Positions 35,557 through 47,146 of a DNA stretch of 64,000 bases are shown one piece after another. The translations under genes were made by a program, and so were the position numbers. A model generated the notes under the pieces. The model did not search any database. It was not told the DNA's origin and was given only the letters and a program-made list of their open reading frames with translations. This DNA comes from Aedes albopictus (Eukaryota > Arthropoda > Insecta > Diptera > Culicidae). The stretch spans positions 375,162,706-375,226,705 of the forward strand of contig NC_085137.1 in the NCBI RefSeq assembly GCF_035046485.1. The letters are read 5' to 3'. Position 1 is the first letter of the stretch. The number at the start of each line of letters is the position of its first letter.

Positions 35557-36830
35557 CTATATAATAATATATAGCGAAATAATGATATATCTTATGCGTT
35601 TATGGTGTGATCATATGCAAGTGATGTATCATCTTATGCGACTTAAGCTGAGTAATAATTATGGCAGTCTGAAAACTACATAGGGTATCGGGATGCTTCG
35701 TTGGCATAGTCCCCTCGTTCGGCCTATCTCAATGTACACCAAAAACTCAAACAAACACGCATAACTGGATATCGGAAAAGCTATGCGCCAAACAACTGTA
35801 ACATTTCGTTTCAATTTTAGCAGTTTGGAACATTAAAATTGAATGAAAATGTCACTTTGTTTAGCTTTTGTAGACGCCATGATTCTTCGGCTTAGTGGGT
35901 AGTCTATACACATGATCATAAATGGCATGATTCTGAAACATTTCAAATTGACTTTTCAATAATTGAACATTTGATGCGACGGTCAAAGACGCTACTTTGA
36001 ACTTGTGTATTTGTTTTCAACGAATAATAACTATTTAACAAATTGATTGTGGGCCGAATATTGTGGACATTTTTTTTCACTATGTACCCAAATCTTGGCC
36101 CATCAGTAAAGTGATTTCAAAAACAGCGATAAAAAGACGTCAACAGCATTTCTTGCGTAAGAACCAGAAAGAACGAACAGGAAGAAAGATTTTGTGTGCG
36201 GTGACTGTAAAATATAACACAATAATAGGGTTGCGTTGTTATTGTTACTAAATTAAGAAAGAACTTTAGTTAAAGTGATTTATTTATAGTTTTTTGAAAA
36301 TTCAGCTCCGAAAATATAATTTAAAAGTAAGATTGGTGAACAAACAGAAATAATACTTCAGCAGAAATATTGAAAAAATGAGATAATAAGTGGTTCTAGT
36401 GCATGAAAAGCAATAGGCCAACGTTGTATCCACTAATAGGCCAATTTTTGTACCATAGACCAACGTTGCATACCATCGCATCGAATCTTTTCAACTTAAT
36501 TAAGTAAAATCTTGAATATTTACGTAAGTTTACTTCTAATTGGTGAAACATGCATTGCCTAGAGTGTGTAATAGGGTGGACATATTATTTCTAGTGCTAT
36601 TAATTTATGAGTTATGGTCAAAATTGTCAAGGCGGCTTGCAAATTAGGCCAAGGAATGGTACATATACCCTAATCACCTTGCTGTTCAACTGAAACACGA
36701 TAGCCTTCTGAGTTTACTGTGTGAAAGAAGTTATATTTATGCTGATATTTTTACGAAAAATAATATATGAGGAACTATCATTTTGGTGATGAATGATCAT
36801 ATCAATCATATTTTTTGTTGTTTTCCGAAT
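35557..36830. other. No recognisable gene
   Basis: AT-rich, without repeat ends or domains that I can identify. The frame 36063-36251 is Lys-rich and featureless. Confidence 0.35.
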
Positions 36831-36834
36831 CGAA

Positions 36835-38049
36835 CTCAGCATCATCGGTATTTCCTTCAGAAATACTTTTGAATTTTTTTATTATATTTTTGGGAGTTCG
36901 GTCCTCTGAAACTACTTCGTCATTTCCTTTCGAAATTCATTCGGTAATTCCTTTGGATATGAGCTTGGTAATGTCTTTCAGAACTTTTTCGGCAGTGTTT
37001 GAAAATTGTTTCGAAAGTTTCATTGAAATTTGACCCTTTGGAAATTTGTTTCAAAATTTCAACGGCAATTCCTTTAAAATTCTTTTAGCAACTCCTTTTC
37101 AAATAAATTTTGTCGGATTTTTTTAATTTATTCCAAAATTTCTTTGAAATTTCCTTTGGCTATTTCATGGATAATTTCTTTGGCGATCACTTTGTGATTT
37201 ACTTCGGCGTTGAGCATTTACTTTGGGAATTCCTTCGGTAAATCCTTCAGTAATTCCTTTTAAATCATTGTCGTAAATTTCCTATGACGACTTTTCAGCA
37301 GTTTAGGAAACTTTGCAGGCAATTTTTTTTTGGAAATTCGTTCCATAGTTGCTTCGACATATTCTTAGAAAATAGAAAAGTCTTTCGGCAATTTCTTTGA
37401 CAATTTCTTTTGAAATTCCTTTTGAAATAGACAATTTCTGAGACATTAACAAAGCAATTGCAATTTCCAAAAGATTCCCAAAGATATTCCCGAAAAACTT
37501 CCTGAAATATTCGCAAATGAATTACCGGATGAATTTCCATAAAAAAAATACCTAATAAGACCGTTCGCAATGCTGTTTTATTTTGTATGGCGAGTTTTAA
37601 AATTTTTAAAACTCGCCATACAAATTAAAACAGCATTGCGAACGGCCTAAGTTCCCAAAGCAATTTCTAGAATTGATAAAGGAATTATTGCAGAAGAATA
37701 AATGTTTTTCAAAGAAATTGACCTAATCCAATCCCGAAAAAATCCCGATTTTTTTTCCCCGATGATCTTCCGAAGAAATTTACACAAATTCTCAAAAAAT
37801 TGGCCTAATGACTTTCGTAAAGAATTTACACAATTTCAACTTGAGGAGTTTCCTAAGGAATTACCGAATGATTTTCCAAAGACCATTCCAGAGACTATGC
37901 TCAGAGAATTGCTAGAGAAATCATCAAGAGTATTTATGAAGGAATATAAGAAAAAATCTAAAATGAAATATTGAAGGAATTTCCGATCTGATTCTGAAGG
38001 AATATCCGAAAGAATTCTGAAAAAGCCGATGTTTTTTTTTCAAAGAATT
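36835..38049. repeat. Degenerate satellite block with a central palindrome
   Basis: Imperfect 'ATTCCTTTGGNAATTTC' units. The pyrimidine strand is on top to about 37430 and the purine strand on top after about 37650, with a 91-bp palindrome between. It continues at 40444-40800 beyond insertion K2. Confidence 0.75.
37557..37648. repeat. Near-perfect 90-bp palindrome
   Basis: CCGTTCGCAATGCTGTTTTA at 37561 is matched by TAAAACAGCATTGCGAACGG ending at 37645. The arms of about 43 bp meet at AAAATTTTT with almost no loop. It is probably a tiny foldback MITE. Such perfect cruciforms are unstable, so it is probably a young insertion. Confidence 0.9.
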
Positions 38050-38171
38050 CACAAACGGGGATTGTAACATAAGGCTGAATTTCAAAAGGCTGAATGTGCA
38101 AGCCTGAATACGAAAGGCTGAAATCAAGGTAGTGTAACGTAAGGCTGAAATTACAAAAGGCTGAAAATTGA

Positions 38172-38865
38172 ACAAAAAAACGATCATCATCAACGATCAA
38201 ATCTCACTATACACATGCTATGCTCCTCCGTGATTGATCTGAGCTGGTACCAATTGCACTGAGATCCAAATGAATAAAGGCTGCGACACTCCACTTATTC
38301 TCAAAGTGCAACTTAAGAAGTGCATATATTTTTGATCAATAACGGCGCCGGTCACGTCCTCATAGTCAGTTGGGAAGAGGAAGGAATGTTAGAGTGTGCT
38401 GGTTGTTGCTACTAAAGACCGAGAGCACCTCTGCATCCCCACAACCACCACGGACTGGGGTATTTGTTAGGCGGAAAGGATAGGAGATCTGTGAGTCACC
38501 GTTGGGTCGGTGATGGTTTTATATTTATACGGGATATTTATAGTGTTCGTAAGGTGGTATATTGTGTGGTGATTACTATGAAGGACAAGTGGCACAGTTC
38601 GCTTTGGTTGCATAACTTGTAGGCGTTATATACACTGTGCTGTGGAAGTTGGAAGGAAGGGAAACGATTTTTTTTTTCATTCGTTTCTGGTTCTAGCGAT
38701 GGCTATGAACATATGAATATACATGAGTTGTATACGTAGAGAAAAGAGAGAGAGAAAGTGGATAGAATGATACAAAGAAGGATTAAAGGGACGGGCCAGC
38801 GATTGAACCCATGACCTTCTGCATACGAATCAGAAGCGGTAGCCACTAGACCACCAAGCCCGTCC
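38172..38865 (-). mobile_element. Long tRNA-derived SINE or SINE composite
   Basis: The minus strand begins GGACGGGCTTGGTGGTCTAG (A box TGGTCTAGTGG) and continues to the B box GGGTTCAATCGC. The 7-bp GGACGGG pairs with CCCGTCC about 70 nt on, so the tRNA fold is still evident. A body of ~600 bp follows. A 17-bp duplication, AAAAGGCTGAAAATTGA, lies at 38155-38171 and 38866-38882. It is longer than a Feilai, so a different SINE family or a composite. Confidence 0.8.
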
Positions 38866-39120
38866 AAAAGGCTGAAAATTGAAAAGGCTGAAAATTCGAA
38901 AATGCATATATGTATAAGTTATAGCAAGTTTTCCTTTTCTTGGAGTAACGCCCGAACTGAGATCGAGCCTGCTTCTCAGCTTTAGCATATCGTGTAACAG
39001 GCACGAAGGTACCCAATGCCAAAGGGAGTCAAGAAAATTTTCATAATAAAAAGTTCTTGGTCCGAGCATGAGCCCTAGTTTCAAAACTAAGCTTATAGTG
39101 AAAAGGCTTATGGTGCATAC

Positions 39121-39869
39121 TAAGGTGGCTCACACTTATATGAAAAACCAAAATTTCGAAAAATGCTAAGTCTTACCTCCTAAATTAGTTGTTTTGGACT
39201 CCCAGAAGCTACGTTCAAAATTTGAGCAAAATCAATTAAGCCTAAGAGGGCGCTCAAAACGCTTGAAGTTTGTATGGGAAAACTTGGCCAAATGTATGCA
39301 GAAATTTTAAGTTTTCGAGTTTTGCCGCTAGGTGGCGCTGTAAGCGTTCAATCATCAAACCCTTCGGTATTATTGTAAGTGACTATATACCAAACAACTT
39401 TGTCGAATACTGCAAAGTGATTCAACGTCTGAGAAAAAAGTTATACCCTGTCCCTAGGTAAAGTGAGGATAAACTTTATTGCTGGTTTTCCAATACATGT
39501 GAAGGAATAATATCAATAATGAAATCTCAATACTTTGCCTCACTTTGCCTGGGGTATAACTTTTTTCACAGCCGTCGGATTACTTCGCGGTCTTCGACAA
39601 AGTTCTTTGGCATATCGTCACCTAGCAGAGTTTATTTATTGAACGCTTACAGCGCCACCTAGTGGCGAAATTCGAAAACTTGAAATTTCTGCATACATTT
39701 GGCCAAGTTTTCCCATACAAACTTCAAGCGTTTTGAGCGCCCCCTTAGGCTCAACCGATTTCGCTCAAATTTTGAACGTTGCTTCTGGGAGTTCAAAGCA
39801 ACTGATTTAGGAGGTAAGACTAGACATTTTTCGAAATTTTTGTTTTTCATATTAGTGTGGGCCACCCTA
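39121..39869. mobile_element. Foldback MITE F, 749 bp, 8-bp duplication
   Basis: The exact duplication GTGCATAC (39113-39120, 39870-39877) flanks TAAGGTGGCTCACACTTATA and the complement of TAGGGTGGCCCACACTAATA. Arms of over 300 bp share GCGTTTTGAGCGC, TTTGGCCAAGTTTTCCCATA and CGCCACCTAG. The centre resembles that of G (CTGCAAAGTGATTC, AAAAAAGTTATA). Non-coding. Confidence 0.92.
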
Positions 39870-40443
39870 GTGCATACCAACGAACACAAAAAGGAACTGA
39901 TAATATTCATATCGTTATTTTTATCCTTCTTAAACCATGAGCTATTCTTTTGAGTCATGTTGTTTTGGAAATGGTTGTCATTACGGTTACAAAAACAATA
40001 TCAGAGAGCTATTTTTTTTTTTGAAAAACACTGTTTTAGTATTAGTCGTAAAACTTTCCGATTCAGAACATAGTAACCGAAGCACGTTCGCACAAAATGG
40101 CTTAGTTTGGCCAACCATGAACTAGGAACGGTAGGACGGTCAATCGTCAAACTCAAGCAAAACCAATACGAGTGCCACGGCTGGGTAATCGACCAACAAG
40201 CAAATTTTCAAATAGATCGTAAAATGAATGAATGTATGTAATTATTCCCAATTGGCCTGATCTGTTTGTCTGAAATGATAGTGTTGAGGTTAGCCTTTAG
40301 GCTAGTGCGTTTGAAAACTAGTCGAATCACTGTTTCAGCTTTTTGTTATTTCAGCCTTTTGATGCATTCATCCTTCTATAATTTCAGCCTTTTGTTGTTT
40401 CAGCCTTTCGTAATTCAGCCTTTTGTACGTAACCCTCCAAACG

Positions 40444-40800
40444 AAATCTCTAAGAAATTTGCCGAAGGATATCTCTGAAAAAGTATTGCCGAACGAATTT
40501 GCAAAGGAATTTCCAAAAGATTTTCCTGGAAATTTTTAAAATGGGTTCCGAATGAACTTCAAAAATAATTTTAGGCACGTTACGTAGAAGGCATTCCGAA
40601 AGAAACTACTATAGCAACTATCTAAATCATAACTAAAGGAATTTCGAAAAATGTGTCTAAGAAACTATCATAGGCATTATAGAAGAAATTTATAAAAAAA
40701 AATGCCAAAGGAATTTTCAAAGGTGTTGTCGAAAAAATCCTCAAAGAAATTCTGAATGATAAAGATATTAAAAAGAAATCAAAGAGAATCCTTAAATACA
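40444..40800. repeat. Degenerate satellite between K2 and K3
   Basis: Continuation of the satellite of 36835-38049, purine strand on top. Confidence 0.7.
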
Positions 40801-40808
40801 AATTCTAT

Positions 40809-41936
40809 GGGGTACAAAAGGCTGAATTACGAAAGGCTGAAATAACAAAAGGCTGAAACACGAAAGGCTGAAATTACAGAAGGCTGAATACATCAAAAGG
40901 CTGAAATAACATAAGGCTGAAATAGTGATTCGACTAGTTTTCCAACGCACAAGCTTAAAGGCTAACCTCAACACTAGCTCAACTCAGACAAACGTATCAC
41001 TCCAATTCTGAATGATTACATACCTTCATTGATTCTACGATCTAGGGAAATGGAACCATCTCGGCAGGGGTCCTATTTTAGGCACTTTTCTGCTATAACT
41101 CAGCCAATTTTAAACCAATTGACACAATTTTTGGAATGCGGTGAGATACGTATAGTATTTGGCCGTGTACAAAATTTCAAGATAATTGGATTGGAATTGA
41201 CTGAGTTATAGCAAAGAGTGTCCAAAATACCGGCCACTGCCCAAGTGGCTCGCTACTCTATTTGAAAATTTGCTTGTTGGTCGATTACCCAGCCGTGGCA
41301 CTCGCACTGGTTTTGCTTGAGCTTGACGATTGACCGTCGTACCGTCCCTAGTTCATGGTTGGCCAAACCAAGCCATTTTTGGAATCGGAAAGTTTTACGA
41401 CTGGCCATAATGCTATGGATTATTGAACGCCAACATTACTAAGACAGTATTTTTCATATAAATTGCACATACATATTTCAAAGAAGGGAAAATCTCTGAT
41501 GATATTGTTTTAGTAGCCGTAATGACAACAATCTCCAATACAACATGACTCGAAAGAATGGCTCATGTTTAAAGAAGGATAAATTAATGATATGAATATT
41601 ATCAGGTCCATTTTGTTTTCCTTGGTATGCACCATTAGCCTTCGGACCAAGAGCTTTTCATTATGAACATGTTCTTGACTCCCTATAGCATTGAATATCT
41701 TTGTACCTGTTACACGATATGCCAAAGCTAAGAAGCAGGCTCGATCTCAGTTCGGGCGTTACTCCAAGAAAAGAAAGAAGTTCTACAACTTATATATGCA
41801 TTTTCGTTCCGTCAGCCTTTTCAATTTTCAGCCTTTTGTAATTTCAGCCTTATGTTACACTTTCTTGATTTCAGCCTTTCGTATTCAGCTTTTTGTGCAT
41901 TCAGCCTTTTGAAATTCAGCCTTATGTTACAATCCC
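40809..41936. mobile_element. TIR element K3 with GGCTGAA arrays, 1128 bp
   Basis: The exact 8-bp duplication AATTCTAT (40801-40808, 41937-41944) flanks ends GGGGTACAAAAGGCTGAA and the complement of GGGATTGTAACATAAGGC. Both arms (40809-40925, 41810-41936) are arrays of GGCTGAA or its complement TTCAGCC. It is inverse to K2 and contains MITE H2. Part of its interior (41740-41775) resembles a SINE segment (GAAGCAGGCTCGATCTCAG). Confidence 0.9.
41045..41258. mobile_element. Small MITE H2, 214 bp, TA duplication
   Basis: Inserted in K3 at TA (41043-41044, 41259-41260). The homologous place in K2 (near 40217) reads without it, so the boundaries are proven by an empty site. Arms include CACTTGGGCAGTGGC on one strand and AACTCAGCCAATTTTAAACC. 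Same family as H1. Confidence 0.9.
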
Positions 41937-42213
41937 AATTCTATGTATTATACGTATTTTTATGAAGAATTAACTACACAATATTAGGCACAGATAACCA
42001 GACCTCATATTCTGCTTGCTTCGCATCGATTACCTTTTTAACGGTTGATTGAAATATTCTGTAGTTATGGTCTATTGGCCACTTGCGGCGCTGGCATCGT
42101 ATTTGCTCCCACTTGACGTTTGCTCACTACCGTCACCTAGTGATTGCTCGACCAAACACATCATGATTGGCATTGGACGCAAGTTTTTATAACGACGTTT
42201 GTATCATATGTAA

Positions 42214-42909
42214 TAGACTGGATCAACAAAGTCGATTTTTTGGAACAAAGCTTTTTCGATTCCTTTTAGCGTCCAAAACAACTGTTCAAAATTTGGGCGC
42301 AATTGATTGCTTTTCCGTATTCCGCATTGTGATTGAAATTTGTATGGAATTTAGTATGGAATAACGTGCTTTTTTGGATTTTTTTCATAAATTGAATTTT
42401 TTCGTCTAAAACGATCTAACTTATGACGTTGAAGTATAGCCTAGAATATGCCGAAAAACTTTACCGAAGACCGCAAAGTGATCCGACACTTGTGAAAAAA
42501 GTTATAACGTACAGATTGCCCGGTGGTGCTGAACATTTAACATGTAAAGGAATAACATCAATAATAAAATCTATATTTTTGACCTAAGTTTCCAGGCGAA
42601 TAACTTTTTTCACAAGCGTCGGATCACTTTGCGGTCTTCGGCAAAGTTTTTCGGCATATCCTAGGCTATACTTTCATTAGTTACATGGTATTGAACAAAA
42701 GAATTCAACTTATGAGAAAAATGCAAAAAGTACGTTATCCCATACTAACTTCCATACAAATTTCAATCGCAATGCGAAATACGGGGCCGCAACCAATCGC
42801 TCCCAAATGTTGCACAGTTGTTTTGGACACTAATATAGATTCAAAAAGCTTTGTTCCGTGTTGATACGATCAAATTTAAAATTTCTCCATGCAACGTTGG
42901 CCCACTCTA
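42214..42909. mobile_element. Foldback MITE G1, 696 bp, 8-bp duplication
   Basis: ATATGTAA at 42206-42213 and 42910-42917 flanks TAGACTGGATCAAC and the complement of TAGAGTGGGCCAACG. The arms match over ~330 bp (GGAACAAAGCTTTTT, GTCCAAAACAACTGT, GAAATTTGTATGGAA, GAAGACCGCAAAGTGATCCG). It is related to F. A second copy, G2, lies at 59232-60991. Confidence 0.9.
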
Positions 42910-42917
42910 ATATGTAA

Positions 42918-44197
42918 TTTTATAGATATTTCGTAGTCTATAGATGTCCGAATATGCAATATTTTTGCCTTCAGTTTTCAGTTCTCAAAAGTATACCTTT
43001 AGTGCGATCTACTTTTTACCCATTTCCCATTCATCCCATTCCCATTTTCAGCCTTATAGTAAAAATCACAGGTTCCAAAATTTTCTTGCAATACCCTACA
43101 ATCCATACAAATTTCGGAAAAAAATGTGGAAAAGAGTCTACGAAGGGAGAAGGGGTGGAGTGTGATGTGGGGTGTGAATAATGATTAGTGATATTCCCCT
43201 TGCGTGTCCTTCCCCTAGTAAGCATTGGTGACAGCAATCATCATGACGAGACAGTGAGTGTGTTGCTGCCTCATTGAGGAGTGGAGCTTTGGCGGAGCCA
43301 GTCGCCTGTATTGCGAGGTCTCGTATGATGCCAAGTGATTCTACTGCAGTTTGCTACGAATGTCGGAAACGGATTATTATAGTAGGTTATAGTGAGTAGC
43401 GCGTGGAGTAGCGTAATATTCACATGTAAGATGGCCAACAATTAGTCTACGTAGTATAACAAATCTCCCAATTTCATTAATTGGTCGCTCGTGGCACATG
43501 CATTTGTAGCCGCAGTTGCAAAGGTTTTTTTGAAAAAATATTGTGAAATGCAAACATTCTTCTGTGAGTTCTGGTTATCTGGGTATGAACAGATAGAATC
43601 ATCCACAGGGTAAACATCTAATCTGTCGTTGATCGCACCATTAACAGTTACACGAAACCTCTGCATATCGTTCCGACCCGTGCTTTCCGGTGCTTCAGCA
43701 ATCACACTCTCTTCATGTTGAGTTGGCTCATCTCTCTTCTGCTCTTTATCTAACTGTATTTCTCTCTGTTGAAACAGCTTTTGATGGCATTCTTTTCGTT
43801 AGGCTTTGTTTAACAATCCTCGTCCAGCTCACTATTACGTTTGCGTCGTTGAGTGGTACTTATCACCTCATGTAACCTGCAGATGTCCGTCATATCCGTT
43901 GGTCTCTACTATTCTCTCGTCTGGCTTCTCATGGTATTTACATACATCAACCTCTTCGGCTAACAAGCGATGGGTATAGAAACGCATTGTTCTTGAACTC
44001 TCGACGCCGGATAATTGCATCCTGTTCTTTGCAACTACATGTTAGACTCGATTATCTGGAGACAGGTTCTGAAGCTTCCCAAAAATATATCTGAGGAATG
44101 CAATGCTGTACAAAGCTAGAATTTTGAATGATTACTAATCAGAACTGGCTTGACAAAATGTAAATATTTTAGCTATTTTAGCATTGCGTTCCCCAGA
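42918..44197. other. Single-copy-looking DNA, coding unproven
   Basis: 43160-43440 is GC-richer and non-repetitive. On the minus strand around 43900-43450, several short frames have a coding-like composition (for example QRFRVTVNGAINDRLDVYPV near 43650) but are broken by stops. This could be a decayed gene or an old retroelement. I recognise no family. Confidence 0.3.
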
Positions 44198-44199
44198 TA

Positions 44200-44414
44200 G
44201 GGTATCGCGCCACTTGGGCGGTGGCTTCTATATTCGTCTGTTTTCCACTATAACTCAGTCAATTCTGAACCAATTGACTTGAAATGTTGTACACGGGTAG
44301 ATACTATACCTATCTCACCACATTCCAAAAGTTGTGTCAATTGGTTCAAATTTGACTGAGTTATAGTGGAAAGCAGACGAATATAGAAGCCACCGCCCAA
44401 GTAGCGCGATTCCC
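44200..44414. mobile_element. Small foldback MITE H1, 215 bp, TA duplication
   Basis: GGGTATCGCGCCACTTGGGC at 44200 faces GCCCAAGTAGCGCGATTCCC ending at 44414, with TA at 44198-44199 and 44415-44416. The arms are nearly perfect over about 45 bp and continue weakly to the centre (ACTATAACTCAGTCAATT). Confidence 0.92.
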
Positions 44415-44416
44415 TA

Positions 44417-46184
44417 TATGTTTGTGAAACTTTCTTGGCCCGACTGCAGATAATCTAGTCCAACCTGTAAAAAATAAAAATGATTTGAGTCATTCTTCGG
44501 ATCGTTATGACCTCAGACAAATGACGACCGAAAAATGTCCGTCTCTGAAGACCTTCAAATCCAATTTCAAGATTTCTGTTTGAGACACTTTTTGCGCTAG
44601 TCTAAGTCACATGTAGTCACATGTACGTTAGTAACATCGCTAAATTGATTCTGTTGCCAAACATTTAATAACCATCATCTATTTCCAGCCGGCAACATTG
44701 TGGTCCGGGTTCGCTTTACCCGTACACACGGGCTTCACCATTACCATTTGCGTTGGGCAAAACTAGCCAAATAATTGAGTTTTATGACTCAAAGGTACAC
44801 TGCGTAGTACCACCACGATGATGATACGGGGGAGTGGCGCCGAATGGCGCCCAGAAAGACCCAGCTGCCAAGCGGGGGCGTCAGTAAATGGCTGGCTCTC
44901 TCTCTGTGGTCCGCTACTGGGCGTAATATGATTTCCCATCAGCTCTGCTCTGCTCGTTCTACACGAGGGCTGATATATGGATTCCTCCCTCATCTTTCAC
45001 ACATCCCTGACCAAATAACCAGTACATTAGCCGGGTACATTATTGTTGAGTGTGTTGTTGGCTGTTGATTCGGGTGGAAATAAAAACCTCAAGGGTGTTG
45101 AAGTAGAATATCCTCGAGCTTTCACCGCACCACGATGGATAGGTTCGGTTCAGAAGTGAGCCGTTGTTCATCGTGTGAAGTTTCAATTTAATCCATTCTG
45201 GGAAGCGAGTGGCTTGGATGGGCTGGTGTTTGTTACATCAACAAAAGTGGTCAGTATACTCTGGCTCTGGCTTTTCTTGTTTTTGGAGTTTTTCCTGAGA
45301 TAGCGAAGAAAATCGTTTCGTTGAAATGTTGATGCTTCCTTAAGTGATAAGAAAATAATCTTTCACGGTAGCCCAAAGGCGAAGTTTGTTTTTACAAGCT
45401 TTTATTCGTCAGACTTTTCAATAAGCTGAAGACAATTTAAAGAAAAATGAATGCAATTTTTTGAATCGGCAAAATGTTAAAATGCGAGCCTGTCTGTCTC
45501 AGTTTAAGCGTGATGCCTGAAAAAGAAAGAAGATGAAACTCATATATGCACGCAGGACTACATTGTACAAGTAATAAAAAGATACTAGAGGCAGCAGGAA
45601 GGGAAACCCTCCAACAGGGATAACATCATCAGTGGAAGCTGTATGACTTAGCTAATGAAAAACTCATCTCGAGCATGGAGAACTCGTCTGATGATACGGT
45701 AGTACCAATCCGGAGTGAAAGCTTGTTCAACACATCCTTCCTCTCCTTGACACCACTCATATTTGTAGATTTTCCTAGCACGATGATGGCACGATTCTGT
45801 CGATCAATTTAGTTTGTCGGCGTCAACGTTGCCGTTTACATATATTTTACATGTTGTATCGAAAGTTCACCATTGGTCCGAGTTATGAGGAGAAAGTAGC
45901 AACGAGAGGGGAAAGAGGGAGGCAACAGCAAAACGAATAAACTCATAGCATCAAATTGACACACATGCGGATGGTTCATATTTTCCGATCGCGATTTCAT
46001 GGCACTGACTAAAGCGCGCTACTTTTCCCATCAGTTCACTATTCGTTTTATTTGGTTCAGGTTGTCTTTGTCTATCATATTTGAGAACGAGTTCCAACCA
46101 TTGCTTGAGGTTTACAGCCTGTCCATAGGTTTTACTCCAGTATTGCCGTATAAACATCAAGTCGAACTAATATTAGGTCGCATT
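44417..46184. other. Non-repetitive stretch without recognisable gene
   Basis: Includes GC-richer segments (44690-45060, 45100-45240) that stand out from the flanking DNA. Open frames at 44763-44993, 44844-45068 and 45951-46160 lack motifs. It may be intron, intergenic or regulatory DNA of a host gene outside the window. Confidence 0.35.
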
Positions 46185-46195
46185 AGTTGCACAAT

Positions 46196-46449
46196 CCAGT
46201 TAGCCTAGGTTAAGGCTACGGATTGCCAATCCGGAGACGGCGGGTTCGATTCCCGTTCTGGTAGGGAAAATTTCCTCGACTCCCTGGGCATAGTGTATCT
46301 TTGTACTTGCCTCATAATATACAAATTCATGCAATGGCAAACAAAGAAAGCGATTCAATTAATAACTGTGGAAGTGCTCAAAGAACACTAAGTTGAAGCG
46401 AGGCAGTCAAAGTCCCAGCAGGGACATAGAGTCATTAAGAAGAAGAAGA
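46196..46449 (+). mobile_element. Feilai SINE, complete with target duplication
   Basis: A tRNA-like head with CGGATTGCCAATCCG, an anticodon stem-loop with GCC as in tRNA-Gly, then the B box GGGTTCGATTCCCG. The Feilai-type body has CTCCCTGGGCATAGTG, AATAACTGTGGAAGTGCTCA and AGTTGAAGCGAGGCAG. The tail is AAGAAGAAGAAG. The 11-bp duplication AGTTGCACAAT lies at 46185-46195 and 46450-46460. It is a young, full-length copy. Confidence 0.95.
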
Positions 46450-46789
46450 AGTTGCACAATACTACTCTGCTTTTATTTTTCAAGGGGATAACCCGCCAGT
46501 TATTGAAAGTTTGTCATGGGAAGAACTGGAAATTTTATTATTTCGTTTTCATCTGTTTCTCCATGCATAATTCCCAGTAGTAAAAAATATCCATTGAACG
46601 TCTTGATCCAGTCATTTCTTATACTTCTCATTGAGTTTAAATTTCCTTAAATTTCACTTTCAAAGAGAAATTACATTTTCTTAACGTAAGTCTAGAACCT
46701 AAATGTTGAACGCCTACTTAAGCTAGCTCACCCTAATGTTGGTCGATTTAATTGTTTAACGATTCATTTGTTGTTTTCATTTTCAGATT

Positions 46790-47030
46790 TAATGGGAGTT
46801 TCAATAGGGTTTCGAAGAGGTTTCTAAGGGTGTCATGAGGCGTCAGAGCAGTTTCAATGCGTATCAAGGCCTTCCAGGGGGGTTGAGGAGTTTCTAGGGG
46901 ATTTAGGATACTTTAAAGAAAGTTTTAGAAGGGTTTCAAAGCGTTTCAAGGGTTTCAGGTATGGCCATGGAGTTTCAGAGGCGAGGGTGAAACTTGTAAA
47001 AGGGTTTCCGGAGGCAGCTGAAAATATTTG
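46790..47030. repeat. Degenerate 'GGGTTTC' repeat
   Basis: Imperfect copies of GGGTTTCNAAGGG spaced 20-30 bp apart, next to the pentamer array. Complementary in type to 10905-10990. Confidence 0.6.
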
Positions 47031-47031
47031 T

Positions 47032-47146
47032 GACTAGACTAGACTAGACTAGACTAGACTAGACTAGACTAGACTAGACTAGACTAGACTACACTAGACT
47101 AGACTAGACTAGACTAGACTAGACTAGACTAGACTAGACTAGACTA
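47032..47146. repeat. (TAGAC)n array, left segment
   Basis: About 23 copies of the pentamer, one G-to-C change at 47092. Contiguous with the right segment before insertion of B1. Confidence 0.98.

Larger units (their letters stand above)
38058..40435. mobile_element. TIR element K2 with GGCTGAA arrays, carrying nested insertions
   Basis: Left end GGGATTGTAACATAAGGCTG; right end is the complement of GGGTTACGTACAAAAGGCTG. The flanking octamers CACAAACG (38050-38057) and TCCAAACG (40436-40443) match at six of eight. Without the SINE (38172-38865) and foldback F (39121-39869), the remainder is colinear with the inverse of K3. No transposase. Confidence 0.85.

Noticed and set aside
43442..43705. 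Host gene exon on the minus strand
   Set aside because: Composition is coding-like, but neighbouring frames are interrupted and no family is recognised. Left as unassigned DNA.
46203..46265. tRNA-Gly(GCC) gene
   Set aside because: It is the head of a Feilai SINE with body, tail and 11-bp target duplication.
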